DNA of 40,352 nucleotides from Neisseria elongata subsp. elongata (lineage in GTDB: Bacteria; Pseudomonadota; Gammaproteobacteria; Burkholderiales; Neisseriaceae): the NCBI RefSeq assembly GCF_900113545.1, contig NZ_FOPS01000015.1, positions 1 through 40,352 on the forward strand, given 5' to 3'. The notes beneath the pieces are model-generated. The model saw nothing but the letters and a program-made list of their open reading frames with translations. It was not told where the DNA came from and did not search any database. Below, one piece after another: positions 8,732-16,699 of this stretch. Made by a program: the position numbers and the translations under genes. Position 1 is the first letter of the stretch; every line of letters starts with the position of its first letter.

Positions 8732-9352
8732 TCAGCGTTTCATCTCCCGCTCGATGGCGCGGATGTTGGCTTCGCGGTCGGCCACCGCTTGTTTCAGCGC
8801 ACCAATGTCGCCGCCTTTTTGCCGCGTCAGTTCGAGTTGGCCGCGCGTGCGGGCAAGGGCGGCGCGTTCGTTGTCGATTTCCTTTTGCAGGATTTGGTTG
8901 CGGCTGAGCTTGGGCTTGGACGGTGCCGCATTATAGATGGGTGCGGCAGTCCGAATCGGCGCAGGGCCGGCAGGGGCGGTTTTCAGCGGTGCCTTCGGCT
9001 GGTTGCGGAGTTTGACTTCCAGCTTGGGGGCGGCACTGTTGGTCGGGCCGTCGCTGACACGCGGCAGGATTTTGATGTCGTCGTAAGTGCCGTAGGTGGC
9101 CTCTTCCCAAATTTCGCTGATGTCGTCGCGGTCGGTGTTTTCCACCGCCACATCGGAAGCCGCGCCCGTTTGGGCTTTTTGTTTCGGCCGCTCTTCGCTG
9201 ATGCCGTCCATTTGCGACTTTTGGCAGCTCGAATTGATTTTCACGCTGGAATAGGCGGCTTTGCCGTCGATTTTGCAGATATAGGTAACGGCCTGCACGG
9301 GATGGCAGAAGAATGCCGTGCCGAGCAGAATGCCGAGATAAGGCAGTTTCAT
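8732..9352 (-). CDS. secreted DUF4124-like protein with C-terminal coiled coil
   Basis: A 206-residue protein. I start it at ATG 9352 because this gives a signal peptide (MKLPYLGILLGTAFFCHPVQA); the frame is open further upstream but without signal or ribosome site. The first mature segment, VTYICKIDGKAAYSSVKINS followed by SCQ, resembles the DUF4124 domain. A proline/alanine-rich linker follows, then a charged helix of about 60 residues (from QILQKEIDNERAALARTR to the end) likely to form a coiled coil. Probably periplasmic; function unknown. Confidence 0.75.
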   Translation of the reverse strand: MKLPYLGILLGTAFFCHPVQAVTYICKIDGKAAYSSVKINSSCQKSQMDGISEERPKQKAQTGAASDVAVENTDRDDISEIWEEATYGTYDDIKILPRVSDGPTNSAAPKLEVKLRNQPKAPLKTAPAGPAPIRTAAPIYNAAPSKPKLSRNQILQKEIDNERAALARTRGQLELTRQKGGDIGALKQAVADREANIRAIEREMKR

Positions 9353-9476
9353 GGTTGGATGTGCGTTTTGATAATGGGCGGGATTATAGCGGTCGCCGCG
9401 TAAATTTAGGTTTGGACGGTTTAAACACTGCAGCCGCTTTGGCAAACTTTTCAGACGGCCCGGCATCAGGACAAGC

Positions 9477-10043
9477 CTATGCCGCCACGCCCGCAAGGGT
9501 CAGTACGCCGAGAAGGCAGAACAGCAGGCAGGCAGCACGGCGGACGGCGGCGGCAGGTACTTTCGCCATAATTTTTTCGCCCAGATAGGCAACCGGCACG
9601 TTGGCCAGCATCAGGCCGAGTACGCTGCCTGACACGACCCATGCCAAATCGTTGTAGCGGGCGGCCAGCAGCACGGTGGCGATTTGCGTTTTATCGCCGA
9701 TTTCGGCCAGGAAAAACAACACCAGCGTGGCGGCAAACGCGCCGTATTTCAACCAGCGGCCGTTGTCGCCGTCGTCGTCTTTATCGGGTTTCAGCAGCCA
9801 GAGGCCGACGGCGATAAAGCTGAGGCCGACAATCCATTTCACCAAAACCGGCGATACCGAGGCGGCCAGCCATACGCCCAACCAGGCCGATACCAGATGA
9901 TTGAGCAGCGTGGCGGCGAAAATGCCTGCGATTACGGCGTTTTTCTGTGCAAAACGGGCGGCGAGAAACAAAGTGAGCAACTGGGTTTTATCGCCGATTT
10001 CGGCAATGAACACCCCGAAGGTTGAAGAAAGGAAGGCTTCCAT
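9477..10043 (-). CDS. TMEM165/GDT1 (UPF0016) family membrane cation exporter, probably Mn2+
   Basis: A 188-residue integral membrane protein with two internal repeats, each carrying the family signature E-x-G-D-K-T: FIAEIGDKTQLLTLFLAARF near the N-terminus and FLAEIGDKTQIATVLLAARY after residue 110. About six helices are likely. Bacterial members move Mn2+ (or Ca2+) out of the cytosol. The 5' leader contains a yybP-ykoY type manganese riboswitch, which strongly supports Mn as the substrate. It is transcribed alone, away from the YdcF-like gene. Confidence 0.9.
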   Translation of the reverse strand: MEAFLSSTFGVFIAEIGDKTQLLTLFLAARFAQKNAVIAGIFAATLLNHLVSAWLGVWLAASVSPVLVKWIVGLSFIAVGLWLLKPDKDDDGDNGRWLKYGAFAATLVLFFLAEIGDKTQIATVLLAARYNDLAWVVSGSVLGLMLANVPVAYLGEKIMAKVPAAAVRRAACLLFCLLGVLTLAGVAA

Positions 10044-10057
10044 AATCAGGCTCCGAA

Positions 10058-10100
10058 CCGTGCGGGCAACAAAAAAGACACACCGCCCGTCCCCGCACGG
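10058..10100 (-). promoter_or_regulatory. hairpin between riboswitch and start codon (expression platform)
   Basis: CCGTGCGGG and CCCGCACGG (10058-10066 and 10092-10100) form a 9-base stem whose loop includes a run of T on the transcribed strand. It ends about 15 bases before the exporter start and overlaps the ribosome-binding region, so it could act as expression platform for the upstream aptamer. Confidence 0.5.
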
Positions 10101-10112
10101 AACAGACGATAT

Positions 10113-10240
10113 GCCTTAAGTCTTGCCAGTCTTCGGTTGGAGAAGATACCCGCACCATGCCGCGATTGCCGGCAAATATGTTGATACGGGTTCCGGCGGC
10201 AATTGAAACGCCGCGCGGACGGCTACTCCCTCAAGAGCGG
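10113..10240 (-). promoter_or_regulatory. yybP-ykoY manganese riboswitch
   Basis: Read on the minus strand the leader contains the two diagnostic internal-loop sequences of this aptamer. The first is TTGAGGGAGTAGC (10222-10234), the second GCAAGACTTAAGGC (10113-10126), with a CAACA element between them. A closing P1 helix is visible: CUUGAG (10230-10235) can pair with CUUAAG (10115-10120). The known class senses Mn2+ and controls MntP, Alx and GDT1-type exporters, and here it lies directly upstream of a GDT1-type gene. Confidence 0.85.
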
Positions 10241-10245
10241 GCGCG

Positions 10246-10274
10246 ATTATAGCCGAATACATACGGCCGGACAA
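10246..10274 (-). promoter_or_regulatory. sigma-70 promoter of the riboswitch-exporter unit
   Basis: On the minus strand, TTGTCC (10269-10274) and TATAAT (10246-10251) are separated by 17 bases, placing the transcript start just before the aptamer. Confidence 0.6.
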
Positions 10275-10335
10275 TCCGCTGCGGCCCGGCCTTGTGCTAT
10301 TATGGCCGGCCCGAAACCCGACAAAGGCCGACCCG

Positions 10336-10926
10336 ATGAAACGCCGACTGATACTCTCCGCCATCGTTTTCCTAACCGGCTGGGCGGCCGCGCTGGCACA
10401 ACTGCATCTTTGGGCACTCAAGGCAGAAAGCAGGCCGTCTGAAAATCCAACGCCCGCCGACATCGCCGTCGTCTTGGGCAACTCGGTAAACCGCAAAGGC
10501 GCACCCAATCCCTGCCTGCGTTCGCGGGTGGAGGCGGGAGTCGCCCTATACAGGCAGGGCTTGGCCGGCGGGCTGCTGATGAGCGGCGGTACCGACGGCG
10601 ACGGCAGCAACGAAGCCGAAGCCATGCGCGATATGGCCGTATCCATGGGCGTGCCTACGGACAAAATCCGCATCGAACCGCGTTCCGAAAGCACTTACGA
10701 AAACATCGCCTTCAGCGCGCCCCTGCTGCACGATGCCGAACAAATCATCATTGTCAGCGATGCCTTCCACCTCGCCCGTGCCGAATGGCTGGCCAAACGG
10801 CATTGGCTGGGCAAAACCGTCCGCCTTCATGCTTCGGGCTTCTGCGGCGATTCTACGCCGAACTACCTGCGGAAACTGTCGCGCGAAATACTGGCCTGGC
10901 TGAAAACCGCCACACTGCACCGTTAA
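10336..10926 (+). CDS. YdcF/SanA-like (DUF218) membrane-anchored protein
   Basis: A 196-residue protein with an N-terminal membrane anchor (residues 2-25, LILSAIVFLTGWAAALA) and a DUF218 domain: DIAVVLGNSVNRKGAPNPCL, the LLMSGGTDGDGSNEAEAM loop, IRIEPRSESTYENI and IIIVSDAFHLARA. These motifs define the YdcF/SanA/ElyC group, linked to envelope integrity and peptidoglycan precursor handling. ATG 10336 was preferred over 10294 because it places the positively charged MKRRL directly before the anchor. A DUS is embedded in the coding region (around 10433), translated as RPSEN. Confidence 0.82.
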   Translation: MKRRLILSAIVFLTGWAAALAQLHLWALKAESRPSENPTPADIAVVLGNSVNRKGAPNPCLRSRVEAGVALYRQGLAGGLLMSGGTDGDGSNEAEAMRDMAVSMGVPTDKIRIEPRSESTYENIAFSAPLLHDAEQIIIVSDAFHLARAEWLAKRHWLGKTVRLHASGFCGDSTPNYLRKLSREILAWLKTATLHR

Positions 10927-10933
10927 ACCCGAA

Positions 10934-10961
10934 AGGCCGTCTGAAAGGTTTCAGACGGCCT
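10934..10961 (+). terminator. inverted DUS pair between YdcF-like gene and ubiX
   Basis: AGGCCGTCTGAAA (10934-10946) and TTTCAGACGGCCT (10949-10961) with a two-base loop. Confidence 0.8.
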
Positions 10962-10983
10962 CTAAAACAAAAAAGGAATATTC

Positions 10984-11559
10984 ATGGCAAAACAACGCAT
11001 CGTCGTCGGCATCAGCGGCGCCAGCGGTTTCCAATACGGCCACACCGCGCTTCGGCTTTTGCGGCAGGTGGCGGATGTGGAAACGCACCTGGTAGTGTCC
11101 AAAGGGGCGGAGCTGACAAGGGGGCAGGAAACGGATTTGTGCCGCGAAGAAGTGTACGCGCTGGCCGACGCGGTGTATCCGGTCGGCAACCTGGCCGCCC
11201 CGATTGCCAGCGGTTCGTTTCAAACGCTGGGAATGCTGGTCGCCCCCTGCTCGATGCGGACGCTGGCGGCCGTGGCGCAGGGCTGGGGCGACAACCTTTT
11301 GACGCGGGCGGCGGATGTCGCCCTGAAAGAGCGGCGGCGGCTGGTGTTGATGGTGCGCGAAACGCCGCTGAATCTGGCACATCTGGACAATATGCGGCGG
11401 GTAACGGAAATGGGCGGCATCGTATTCCCGCCCGTCCCCGCCTTTTATCACAGGCCGCAAAGCGTGGACGATATTTTGACCCACAGCGTCGGCCGCGCCT
11501 TGGAATTGTTCGGATTGGAAATCCCGAACCTTCCCCATTGGGGAGAGTCATCCGAATGA
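10984..11559 (+). CDS. ubiX: flavin prenyltransferase UbiX
   Basis: A 191-residue enzyme that attaches a dimethylallyl group to FMN, making the prenylated cofactor needed by the ubiquinone decarboxylase UbiD. Family motifs are the N-terminal [14 protein letters not shown], the [19 protein letters not shown] segment, and [20 protein letters not shown]. The start is preceded by AGGAA. No ubiD is in the window. The stop TGA overlaps an ATG of a small doubtful frame (11556). Confidence 0.95.
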   Translation: MAKQRIVVGISGASGFQYGHTALRLLRQVADVETHLVVSKGAELTRGQETDLCREEVYALADAVYPVGNLAAPIASGSFQTLGMLVAPCSMRTLAAVAQGWGDNLLTRAADVALKERRRLVLMVRETPLNLAHLDNMRRVTEMGGIVFPPVPAFYHRPQSVDDILTHSVGRALELFGLEIPNLPHWGESSE

Positions 11560-11976
11560 TGGCTGAAAAACAAATGAAATCAGAAGCATCAAATAATTCA
11601 CACGTCAAAGCAAACAACCCGTTCACACCCGACCGGCAGAAATTCCAAAGTTTGCCGAAACGCTGCGAAAAAAGCGGGAAACTGCAAATTTGTCGGCCTG
11701 TTCGGTTATTAAGATGGAAAGATACTGAACGGAAGCCGCAGCAGGCAAGTCAGGCCGTCTGAAAGTATGGATATCAAACTCATGATTTTTGGAACAGCCG
11801 CTTGGCCTGAGCATGTCCATACAAAAGTCGGTAACGATACAAACAGCCTGCTTATTGTAAATACGGCTCCGCACAAACCGCCTTGTTCCAAGCAACAGTC
11901 GCATGAATAAAGCATTTCTCCTGTTGCCCGGTATTCATGACAACGAACCTCATCTTCGCTACGGCAAGACAAACAA
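11560..11976 (+). other. intergenic region with two doubtful small frames
   Basis: Between ubiX and the tsf terminator. One frame, 11556-11762 (68 codons, ATG overlapping the ubiX stop), encodes a basic peptide and ends QAV on a DUS-derived stop. A second, 11767-11910 (47 codons), encodes MDIKLMIFGTAAWPEHVHTK and onward. Neither has a good ribosome site or recognisable family. They may be remnants of larger genes. The A-rich sequence shows no RNA gene I can identify. Confidence 0.3.
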
Positions 11977-12003
11977 AAACACCCGCTTGAATGCGGGTGT
12001 TTT
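11977..12003 (-). terminator. terminator of the rpsB-tsf operon
   Basis: AAAACACCCGC / GCGGGTGTTTT stem with a five-base loop, followed on the minus strand by a T-rich tail, 19 bases after the tsf stop. This one is not made of DUS. Confidence 0.85.
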
Positions 12004-12021
12004 CTATTATGCAAAGCGATA

Positions 12022-12876
12022 TTACACTTTAGCAGCAGCGGCAACTTCGGCTGCGTAGTCGACAGCTTTTTTCTCTATGCCGTCGCCTACTTTGTAGCGT
12101 ACGAAGCTAACCACTTCGGTGCCGTTTTCTTTAGCGAATTGGGCAACGGTTTGGTCAGGGTTCATGACGAATGCTTGGCCGTTCAGGGTGATTTCGGCCA
12201 AGAACTTGCGGATACGGCCTTCCACCATTTTAGCGGCGATGTCGGCAGGTTTGCCGGAAGCGATGGCTTGCTCGGTGTAGATGTGGCGTTCTTTCTCAAC
12301 GGTTTCGGCATCCACTTCGGCTTCGGTAACGCATTGCGGTTTGGCGGCAACGATGTGCATACCGATTTTACGCGCTACGTCTTCAGAGCCTTTGAACTCA
12401 ACCAATACGCCTTCGGTAGCCAATGCACCGTGGATGTAGGCAACCAGTTGGTTGGCAGTGTCGATGACTTGGAAGCGGCGGACAGACATGTTCTCGCCCA
12501 ATTTGGCAATGATGGCTTTGCGTTCTGCTTCAACCAGTTCGCTCAGTTCTTCAACGGTAGCCGGTTTTTTCTCGGCAGCGGTTTTGGCAACGAAGTTGGC
12601 GAATTCTACGAAGCCTGCGTCTTTGGCAACGAAGTCGGTTTCGCAGTTTACTTCAACCAATGCTCCGACATTGCCGTTGATGGCATAAGCCAATACGCCT
12701 TCGGCAGCGGTACGGCCGGCCAGTTTGCCAGCTTTTGCGCCGGATTTGATGCGCAGGATTTCTTCGGCTTTTTCGAAATTGCCTTCTGCTTCAACCAATG
12801 CTTTTTTGCATTCCATCATGCCCAAACCGGTGGCGGCGCGCAGGTCGGCAACCATTTTTGCTGTAATTTCAGCCAT
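12022..12876 (-). CDS. tsf: translation elongation factor EF-Ts
   Basis: Nucleotide exchange factor that regenerates EF-Tu-GTP. The 284-residue length is normal. The UBA-like N-terminus ([20 protein letters not shown], then ALVEA) and the TDFVAKD motif that contacts EF-Tu are present, followed by the duplicated core domains. It follows rpsB in the universal order. The 70-base spacer holds an inverted DUS pair, so tsf may receive reduced read-through or have its own promoter. Confidence 0.97.
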   Translation of the reverse strand: MAEITAKMVADLRAATGLGMMECKKALVEAEGNFEKAEEILRIKSGAKAGKLAGRTAAEGVLAYAINGNVGALVEVNCETDFVAKDAGFVEFANFVAKTAAEKKPATVEELSELVEAERKAIIAKLGENMSVRRFQVIDTANQLVAYIHGALATEGVLVEFKGSEDVARKIGMHIVAAKPQCVTEAEVDAETVEKERHIYTEQAIASGKPADIAAKMVEGRIRKFLAEITLNGQAFVMNPDQTVAQFAKENGTEVVSFVRYKVGDGIEKKAVDYAAEVAAAAKV

Positions 12877-12901
12877 GTTTTATCTCCAATTATTAAGGTT
12901 T

Positions 12902-12932
12902 CAGGCCGTCTGAAAGGTTTTCAGACGGCCTG
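12902..12932 (-). terminator. inverted DUS pair inside the rpsB-tsf operon
   Basis: CAGGCCGTCTGAAA (12902-12915) and TTTTCAGACGGCCTG (12918-12932) between rpsB and tsf. It lacks a downstream T-run on the minus strand, so it may only attenuate. Confidence 0.6.
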
Positions 12933-12946
12933 CCGTGCAAACGGGT

Positions 12947-13678
12947 TTATTCGGCAGCAGCAGCGGCCTGTGCAGCGGCTACGGTTTCGGCCAGAGCTTG
13001 GTTTTTACCTTCCAGAACCGCGTCGGCGATGCCTCGGCAGTACAGGCGGATGGCTTTGGCTGAGTCGTCGTTGCCCGGGATAACGTGTTTCACGCCTTCG
13101 GGGCTGTTGTTGGTATCGACAACGGCGATAACGGGGATGCCCAGTTTGGCCGCTTCAACCAAAGTGCCGTGCTGATAACCGGTGTCGATGACGAAAATGG
13201 CATCAGGCAGGCCTTTCATGTTTTTGATACCGCCCAAAGAGCGTTCCAGTTTTTCCACTTCGCGGGTCATGTCCAGCAATTCTTTTTTGCTGTAACCGCT
13301 GGTTTCGGCGTTGGCCAAAACGGCAGTTTTTTCTTCCAAGCGTTTGATGGACTGTTTAACGGTTTTGTAGTTGGTCAGCATGCCGCCCAACCAGCGGTGA
13401 TCCACATAAGGCATACCAGCGCGCTCGGCTTCTTCGCGGATGATTTCGCGGGCCTGACGTTTGGTGCCGACAAATAGGATGTTGCCTTTGTTGGCAACCA
13501 GGCGGCGTACGGCTTCTTGGGCTTCCAAGAACAGCGGCAGGGTTTTTTCCAGGTTGATGATGTGGATTTTGTTGCGCGAACCGAAAATGTATTGGGCCAT
13601 TTTCGGGTTCCAGAGGCGGGTTTGGTGGCCGAAGTGTACGCCGGCTTCCAGCATTTGACGCATTGTAACTTGAGACAT
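12947..13678 (-). CDS. rpsB: 30S ribosomal protein S2
   Basis: A 243-residue S2 protein. It begins [20 protein letters not shown] and continues with the conserved [33 protein letters not shown] and [20 protein letters not shown] signatures. It ends in an alanine-rich tail. A promoter is visible about 125 bases upstream, leaving a leader that could host the S2 autoregulation known for rpsB in other proteobacteria. Confidence 0.97.
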   Translation of the reverse strand: MSQVTMRQMLEAGVHFGHQTRLWNPKMAQYIFGSRNKIHIINLEKTLPLFLEAQEAVRRLVANKGNILFVGTKRQAREIIREEAERAGMPYVDHRWLGGMLTNYKTVKQSIKRLEEKTAVLANAETSGYSKKELLDMTREVEKLERSLGGIKNMKGLPDAIFVIDTGYQHGTLVEAAKLGIPVIAVVDTNNSPEGVKHVIPGNDDSAKAIRLYCRGIADAVLEGKNQALAETVAAAQAAAAAE

Positions 13679-13802
13679 TTGTTTTCCTTTAAAAGGGTTA
13701 TTGCAGACACCCGCGCAAGAATCCCGTCATGGGACACCCTTTAAGGCGCGAAGTGCGAGCGTTGGGAAAAATAAAAAAATGCTTTTAGAAAAAAGCTGCG
13801 GG

Positions 13803-13831
13803 ATTATATAGGGAACGGTTTATTCGGGCAA
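13803..13831 (-). promoter_or_regulatory. promoter of rpsB-tsf
   Basis: On the minus strand TTGCCC (13826-13831) and TATAAT (13803-13808) with a 17-base spacer. It overlaps the 3' end of the small membrane-protein gene and gives an rpsB leader of roughly 115 bases. Confidence 0.6.
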
Positions 13832-14023
13832 GGTTCTGTCGTTTTCTTCTTCCTCACGCTTCATTTTTTTGTTGCGCAAACGGATAAAAGCGGCCCAAAA
13901 CATAAACAGTGTGGGCAAAATGGTAAAAAACGTCAGATAAATCAACTTCCGTGCCAAGCCGGGCTGGGCAATGGAAAACATCAGGGTAACGAAAATATAG
14001 CCGATGGCGACGATATGCCACAT
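13820..14023 (-). CDS. small membrane protein with charged tail
   Basis: A 67-residue protein from ATG 14023: two hydrophobic helices (residues 3-20, VAIGYIFVTLMFSIA, and 27-48, LIYLTFFTILPTLFMFWAAF) followed by a strongly charged tail (RLRNKKMKREEEENDR). I chose 14023 because the frame upstream is the reverse of the ppa 5' end. Function unknown. Its 3' end overlaps the rpsB promoter. Confidence 0.6.
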   Translation of the reverse strand: MWHIVAIGYIFVTLMFSIAQPGLARKLIYLTFFTILPTLFMFWAAFIRLRNKKMKREEEENDRTLPE

Positions 14024-14104
14024 GGCGGGTTCTTTCTGCAAACGTAAACAGGGGGCGATTATACCGCGCGGCATGAGATTATTCGGCCGTTTTTTCAGAC
14101 GGCC

Positions 14105-14113
14105 TGCTATAAT
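14105..14113 (+). promoter_or_regulatory. extended -10 promoter of ppa, fused to a DUS
   Basis: TGCTATAAT follows TTTCAGACGGCC directly, so the last bases of the reverse DUS context (GCCTG) supply the TG of the extended -10. It lies 38 bases before the ppa start. Confidence 0.6.
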
Positions 14114-14150
14114 CGGCCGCTTTGCAAACCCGATTGAAAAGGACGATAAA

Positions 14151-14681
14151 ATGGCTGACTTCAACCAGATTCTCGATGCAGGCGATGTAGACGGCGGCAT
14201 CATCAACGTGGTGGTCGAAATCCCCGCAGGCTCAAACCACAAAATCGAATGGAACCGCAAACTGGCCGTGATGCAGCTTGACCGCGTCGAGCCTTTGGCC
14301 TTTGCCAAACCGACCAACTACGGCTTCATCCCGCAGACGCTGGACGAAGACGGCGACGAGTTGGACGCGCTCATCATCACCGACACCCCGCTGCCGACCG
14401 GCATTTTCCTCGAAGCCAAAGTTATCGGCGTGATGAAATTTGTCGATGACGGCGAAGTGGACGACAAAATCGTGGTCGTTCCCGCCGACGACCGCCACAC
14501 CGGCAACGCTTACAACAGTTTGGCTGACCTGCCGCAGCAGCTGATCAAGCAGATCGAGTTCCACTTCAACCACTACAAAGACCTGAAAAAACCGGGCACG
14601 ACCAAAGTGGAACACTGGGGCGACATTGAAGAAGCCAAAGCCGTCATCCGCGAATCGCAGGCCCGCTGGAAAGCACTGTAA
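14151..14681 (+). CDS. ppa: inorganic pyrophosphatase
   Basis: A 176-residue type I soluble pyrophosphatase that hydrolyses PPi to drive biosynthetic reactions. The metal-binding signature DEDGDELDALII (DGDELDA core) is present, together with KIEWNRKLAV, PTNYGFIPQT and VPADDRH. ATG 14151 follows AAAAGGACGATAAA. The frame continues upstream, but those codons are not conserved. An inverted DUS pair separates it from the next gene. Confidence 0.97.
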   Translation: MADFNQILDAGDVDGGIINVVVEIPAGSNHKIEWNRKLAVMQLDRVEPLAFAKPTNYGFIPQTLDEDGDELDALIITDTPLPTGIFLEAKVIGVMKFVDDGEVDDKIVVVPADDRHTGNAYNSLADLPQQLIKQIEFHFNHYKDLKKPGTTKVEHWGDIEEAKAVIRESQARWKAL

Positions 14682-14688
14682 CCGTTTC

Positions 14689-14715
14689 GAGGCCGTCTGA
14701 AACTCAGACGGCCTC
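14689..14715 (+). terminator. inverted DUS pair after ppa
   Basis: GAGGCCGTCTGA (14689-14700) and TCAGACGGCCTC (14704-14715) with a three-base loop, followed by TTGTTT. Confidence 0.8.
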
Positions 14716-14740
14716 TTGTTTCATCAACAGGACAGACATC

Positions 14741-15331
14741 ATGGATCAAACCGTCAGACAGCAAAAAAAAGAATTGCGCCGCCTGTTCCGCACTGAGCGC
14801 AGCCGCTTGGGGCGGAACGAACGCCGGCGTGCCGAACAGGCCGTCATACGCCGTCTGAAACCGCTGGTCAGACGGGGCAAAAAAATCGCCGCCTACTGGG
14901 CAATGGGCAGCGAACTGAACCTCTCCGCCCTCTTTCAGACGGCCTCAGAACGCGGCGCAACCGTTCACCTGCCCTATATCGAACCGGGCAGGAAACGGAT
15001 GTGGTTCACACCTTATCGCGCAAACGCACAGGCGGAACGCAAACGCGGCCGCAGCCGCCTGCATGTGCCGCAGTTTGCCGGGCGCAAAGTCCGCGCCGAC
15101 CGGCTTGACGTGATGCTGCTGCCCGTGGTTGCCGCCGACCGGCAGGGTTACAGGCTGGGGCAAAACGGCGGCTATTACGATGCCACACTCTCGCGCTGCC
15201 GTTTCGGACGGCCGCTGTGCATCGCCGTCGGTTTTTCCTGCCAGCTTACCGACAACCTACCGCACGAAGCACACGATATGCCGCTGCACGGTTTTGTGTC
15301 GGAACGGCATAATTTGCGTTTTACACGGTAG
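14741..15331 (+). CDS. 5-formyltetrahydrofolate cyclo-ligase
   Basis: A 196-residue enzyme converting 5-formyl-THF to 5,10-methenyl-THF with ATP. Family motifs: the basic N-terminus ending in KKIAAYWAMGSELNL, the VHLPYIEPGRKRMWF strand region, LDVMLLPVVAADRQGYRLG, and the nucleotide/folate loop GQNGGYYDATLSR. A DUS is embedded at about 14850 (RRLKP reading). The protein is unusually rich in arginine. The symbol ygfA/fau is used elsewhere. Confidence 0.93.
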   Translation: MDQTVRQQKKELRRLFRTERSRLGRNERRRAEQAVIRRLKPLVRRGKKIAAYWAMGSELNLSALFQTASERGATVHLPYIEPGRKRMWFTPYRANAQAERKRGRSRLHVPQFAGRKVRADRLDVMLLPVVAADRQGYRLGQNGGYYDATLSRCRFGRPLCIAVGFSCQLTDNLPHEAHDMPLHGFVSERHNLRFTR

Positions 15332-15345
15332 GGCAGATAAATGAT

Positions 15346-15381
15346 TTGAGGCCGTCTGAAAACATTTTCAGACGGCCTCAA
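15346..15381. terminator. inverted DUS pair, bidirectional
   Basis: TTGAGGCCGTCTGAAAA (15346-15362) and TTTTCAGACGGCCTCAA (15365-15381) between the convergent cyclo-ligase and pilU genes. Confidence 0.85.
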
Positions 15382-15398
15382 ATTCAAATTACAACAGC

Positions 15399-15427
15399 AG
15401 GCGGCCTGTCGAAAAAGCAGGCCGCCT
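15399..15427 (-). terminator. second hairpin downstream of pilU
   Basis: AGGCGGCCTG (15399-15408) and CAGGCCGCCT (15418-15427), not DUS-derived, lying 19 bases past the pilU stop. Confidence 0.6.
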
Positions 15428-15446
15428 ATGGATTTGTACAACCAGA

Positions 15447-16679
15447 CTAAATCAGGTTCAAATCGCTAACACGGTCGAAGATGTGCTCGGTTTTATTGCC
15501 TTCTTCGTACAACTGGATGCGCAGACGCAAGTCGTTGGCAGAATCGGCCTGGCGGATGGCTTCATCATAGTCGATGGTGCCGGCAACATAAAGGTCGAAC
15601 AAGTGCTGGTCGAAAGTTTGCATGCCGTCACCCTGGCCGCGAGTCATCAGGTCTTTAATGCCCATCAGATCGCCTTTGAATACCAAGTCTTGCACGGCAG
15701 GTGTGTTAATCATCAAATCGACAATAGCCGTACGCCCTTTGCCGCCTTTTTTCACCACAAGACGCTGGCCGATAATGCCCACCAGGTTCATCGCCAAATC
15801 AATCAATACCTGTTTATGCCGCTCTTCGGGATACAGGTTCATGATACGTTCGATGGTTTGGTTGGCCGTGGTGGCGTGGATGGTGAAGATACACAGGTGG
15901 CCGGTTTGCGCCAGCTGCAGGGCGTATTCCATACTATCTACGGAACGCACCTCACCCACACAGACTACATCCGGCGCCTGACGCATCGCACTTTGCACGG
16001 CAATTTCCCAATTCGCGGTATCGATGCCGATTTCGCGTTGGGTGATAATAGAGCGGCGTGGAACGTGCAGGTATTCAATTGGGTCTTCGATGGTGATGAT
16101 GTGGCCGGCCAGGTTGCGGTTGCGGTGGTCAAGCATGGCCGCCATCGAAGTGGATTTACCCGAACCGGTGGCACCGGCCAAAACCAACAGGCCGCGCTTC
16201 TGCATGACCAACTCTTTCAGTTTCAACGGCAGGGCCAAGTCTTCCACAGAAGGGATATCGGTATTGATGCGGCGCATTACCAAGCCGCAGCGGCCTTGCT
16301 CGTGATAGGCGTTGACACGGTAACGCACGTTGCCTTTGGATTGGACGGAATAGTTGATTTCCAATTGTTCTGCAAAATCGGCCTGTTGCTGCTCATTCAT
16401 GGTGGAAGCAACAATTTTTTCCGTATCGATGGCGGTTAATGCAGGCAGCGGTACGGGAATCAAATTACCATCAATTTTAATCGACGGTGGGAAGCCGGAG
16501 CTGATAAAAATATCCGAAGCACCACGTTTTTCCGCTTCCTCGCACATTCGTGCTAAAAGTGGGTGCAGATGTTTACCGATTTCTGCCGGACTGCCCTTAC
16601 TCAAATGCGGATTATCACCGGTAGAGTAATCCGCCACGATTTCGTTTAACAGATTGTTTAAATTTTGTGTTTCGCTCAT
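15447..16679 (-). CDS. pilU: type IV pilus retraction ATPase accessory PilU
   Basis: A 410-residue PilT-like ATPase. Walker A GATGSGKST is at residues 169-177; the Asp box (IITIEDPIEYLH) and Walker B region (VVCVGEVRSVDSMEYA) follow. Compared with PilT it has the longer N-terminal extension usual for Neisseria PilU. It acts at the cytoplasmic base of the type IV pilus and modulates retraction with PilT; pili also take up DUS-bearing DNA. It is 20 bases downstream of pilT in one operon. Confidence 0.95.
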   Translation of the reverse strand: MSETQNLNNLLNEIVADYSTGDNPHLSKGSPAEIGKHLHPLLARMCEEAEKRGASDIFISSGFPPSIKIDGNLIPVPLPALTAIDTEKIVASTMNEQQQADFAEQLEINYSVQSKGNVRYRVNAYHEQGRCGLVMRRINTDIPSVEDLALPLKLKELVMQKRGLLVLAGATGSGKSTSMAAMLDHRNRNLAGHIITIEDPIEYLHVPRRSIITQREIGIDTANWEIAVQSAMRQAPDVVCVGEVRSVDSMEYALQLAQTGHLCIFTIHATTANQTIERIMNLYPEERHKQVLIDLAMNLVGIIGQRLVVKKGGKGRTAIVDLMINTPAVQDLVFKGDLMGIKDLMTRGQGDGMQTFDQHLFDLYVAGTIDYDEAIRQADSANDLRLRIQLYEEGNKTEHIFDRVSDLNLI

Positions 16680-16699
16680 GATGGTTCTCCGTCCGTGAA

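Noticed and set aside
9477-10043. Assigning the exporter as MntX
   Set aside because: Neisserial MntX belongs, as I recall, to the DUF204/MntP family, whereas this protein has the two E-x-G-D-K-T repeats of TMEM165/GDT1.
12139-13083. 314-codon plus-strand frame opposite tsf and rpsB
   Set aside because: Runs antisense through two certain genes and the DUS hairpin; composition is typical of an antisense shadow.
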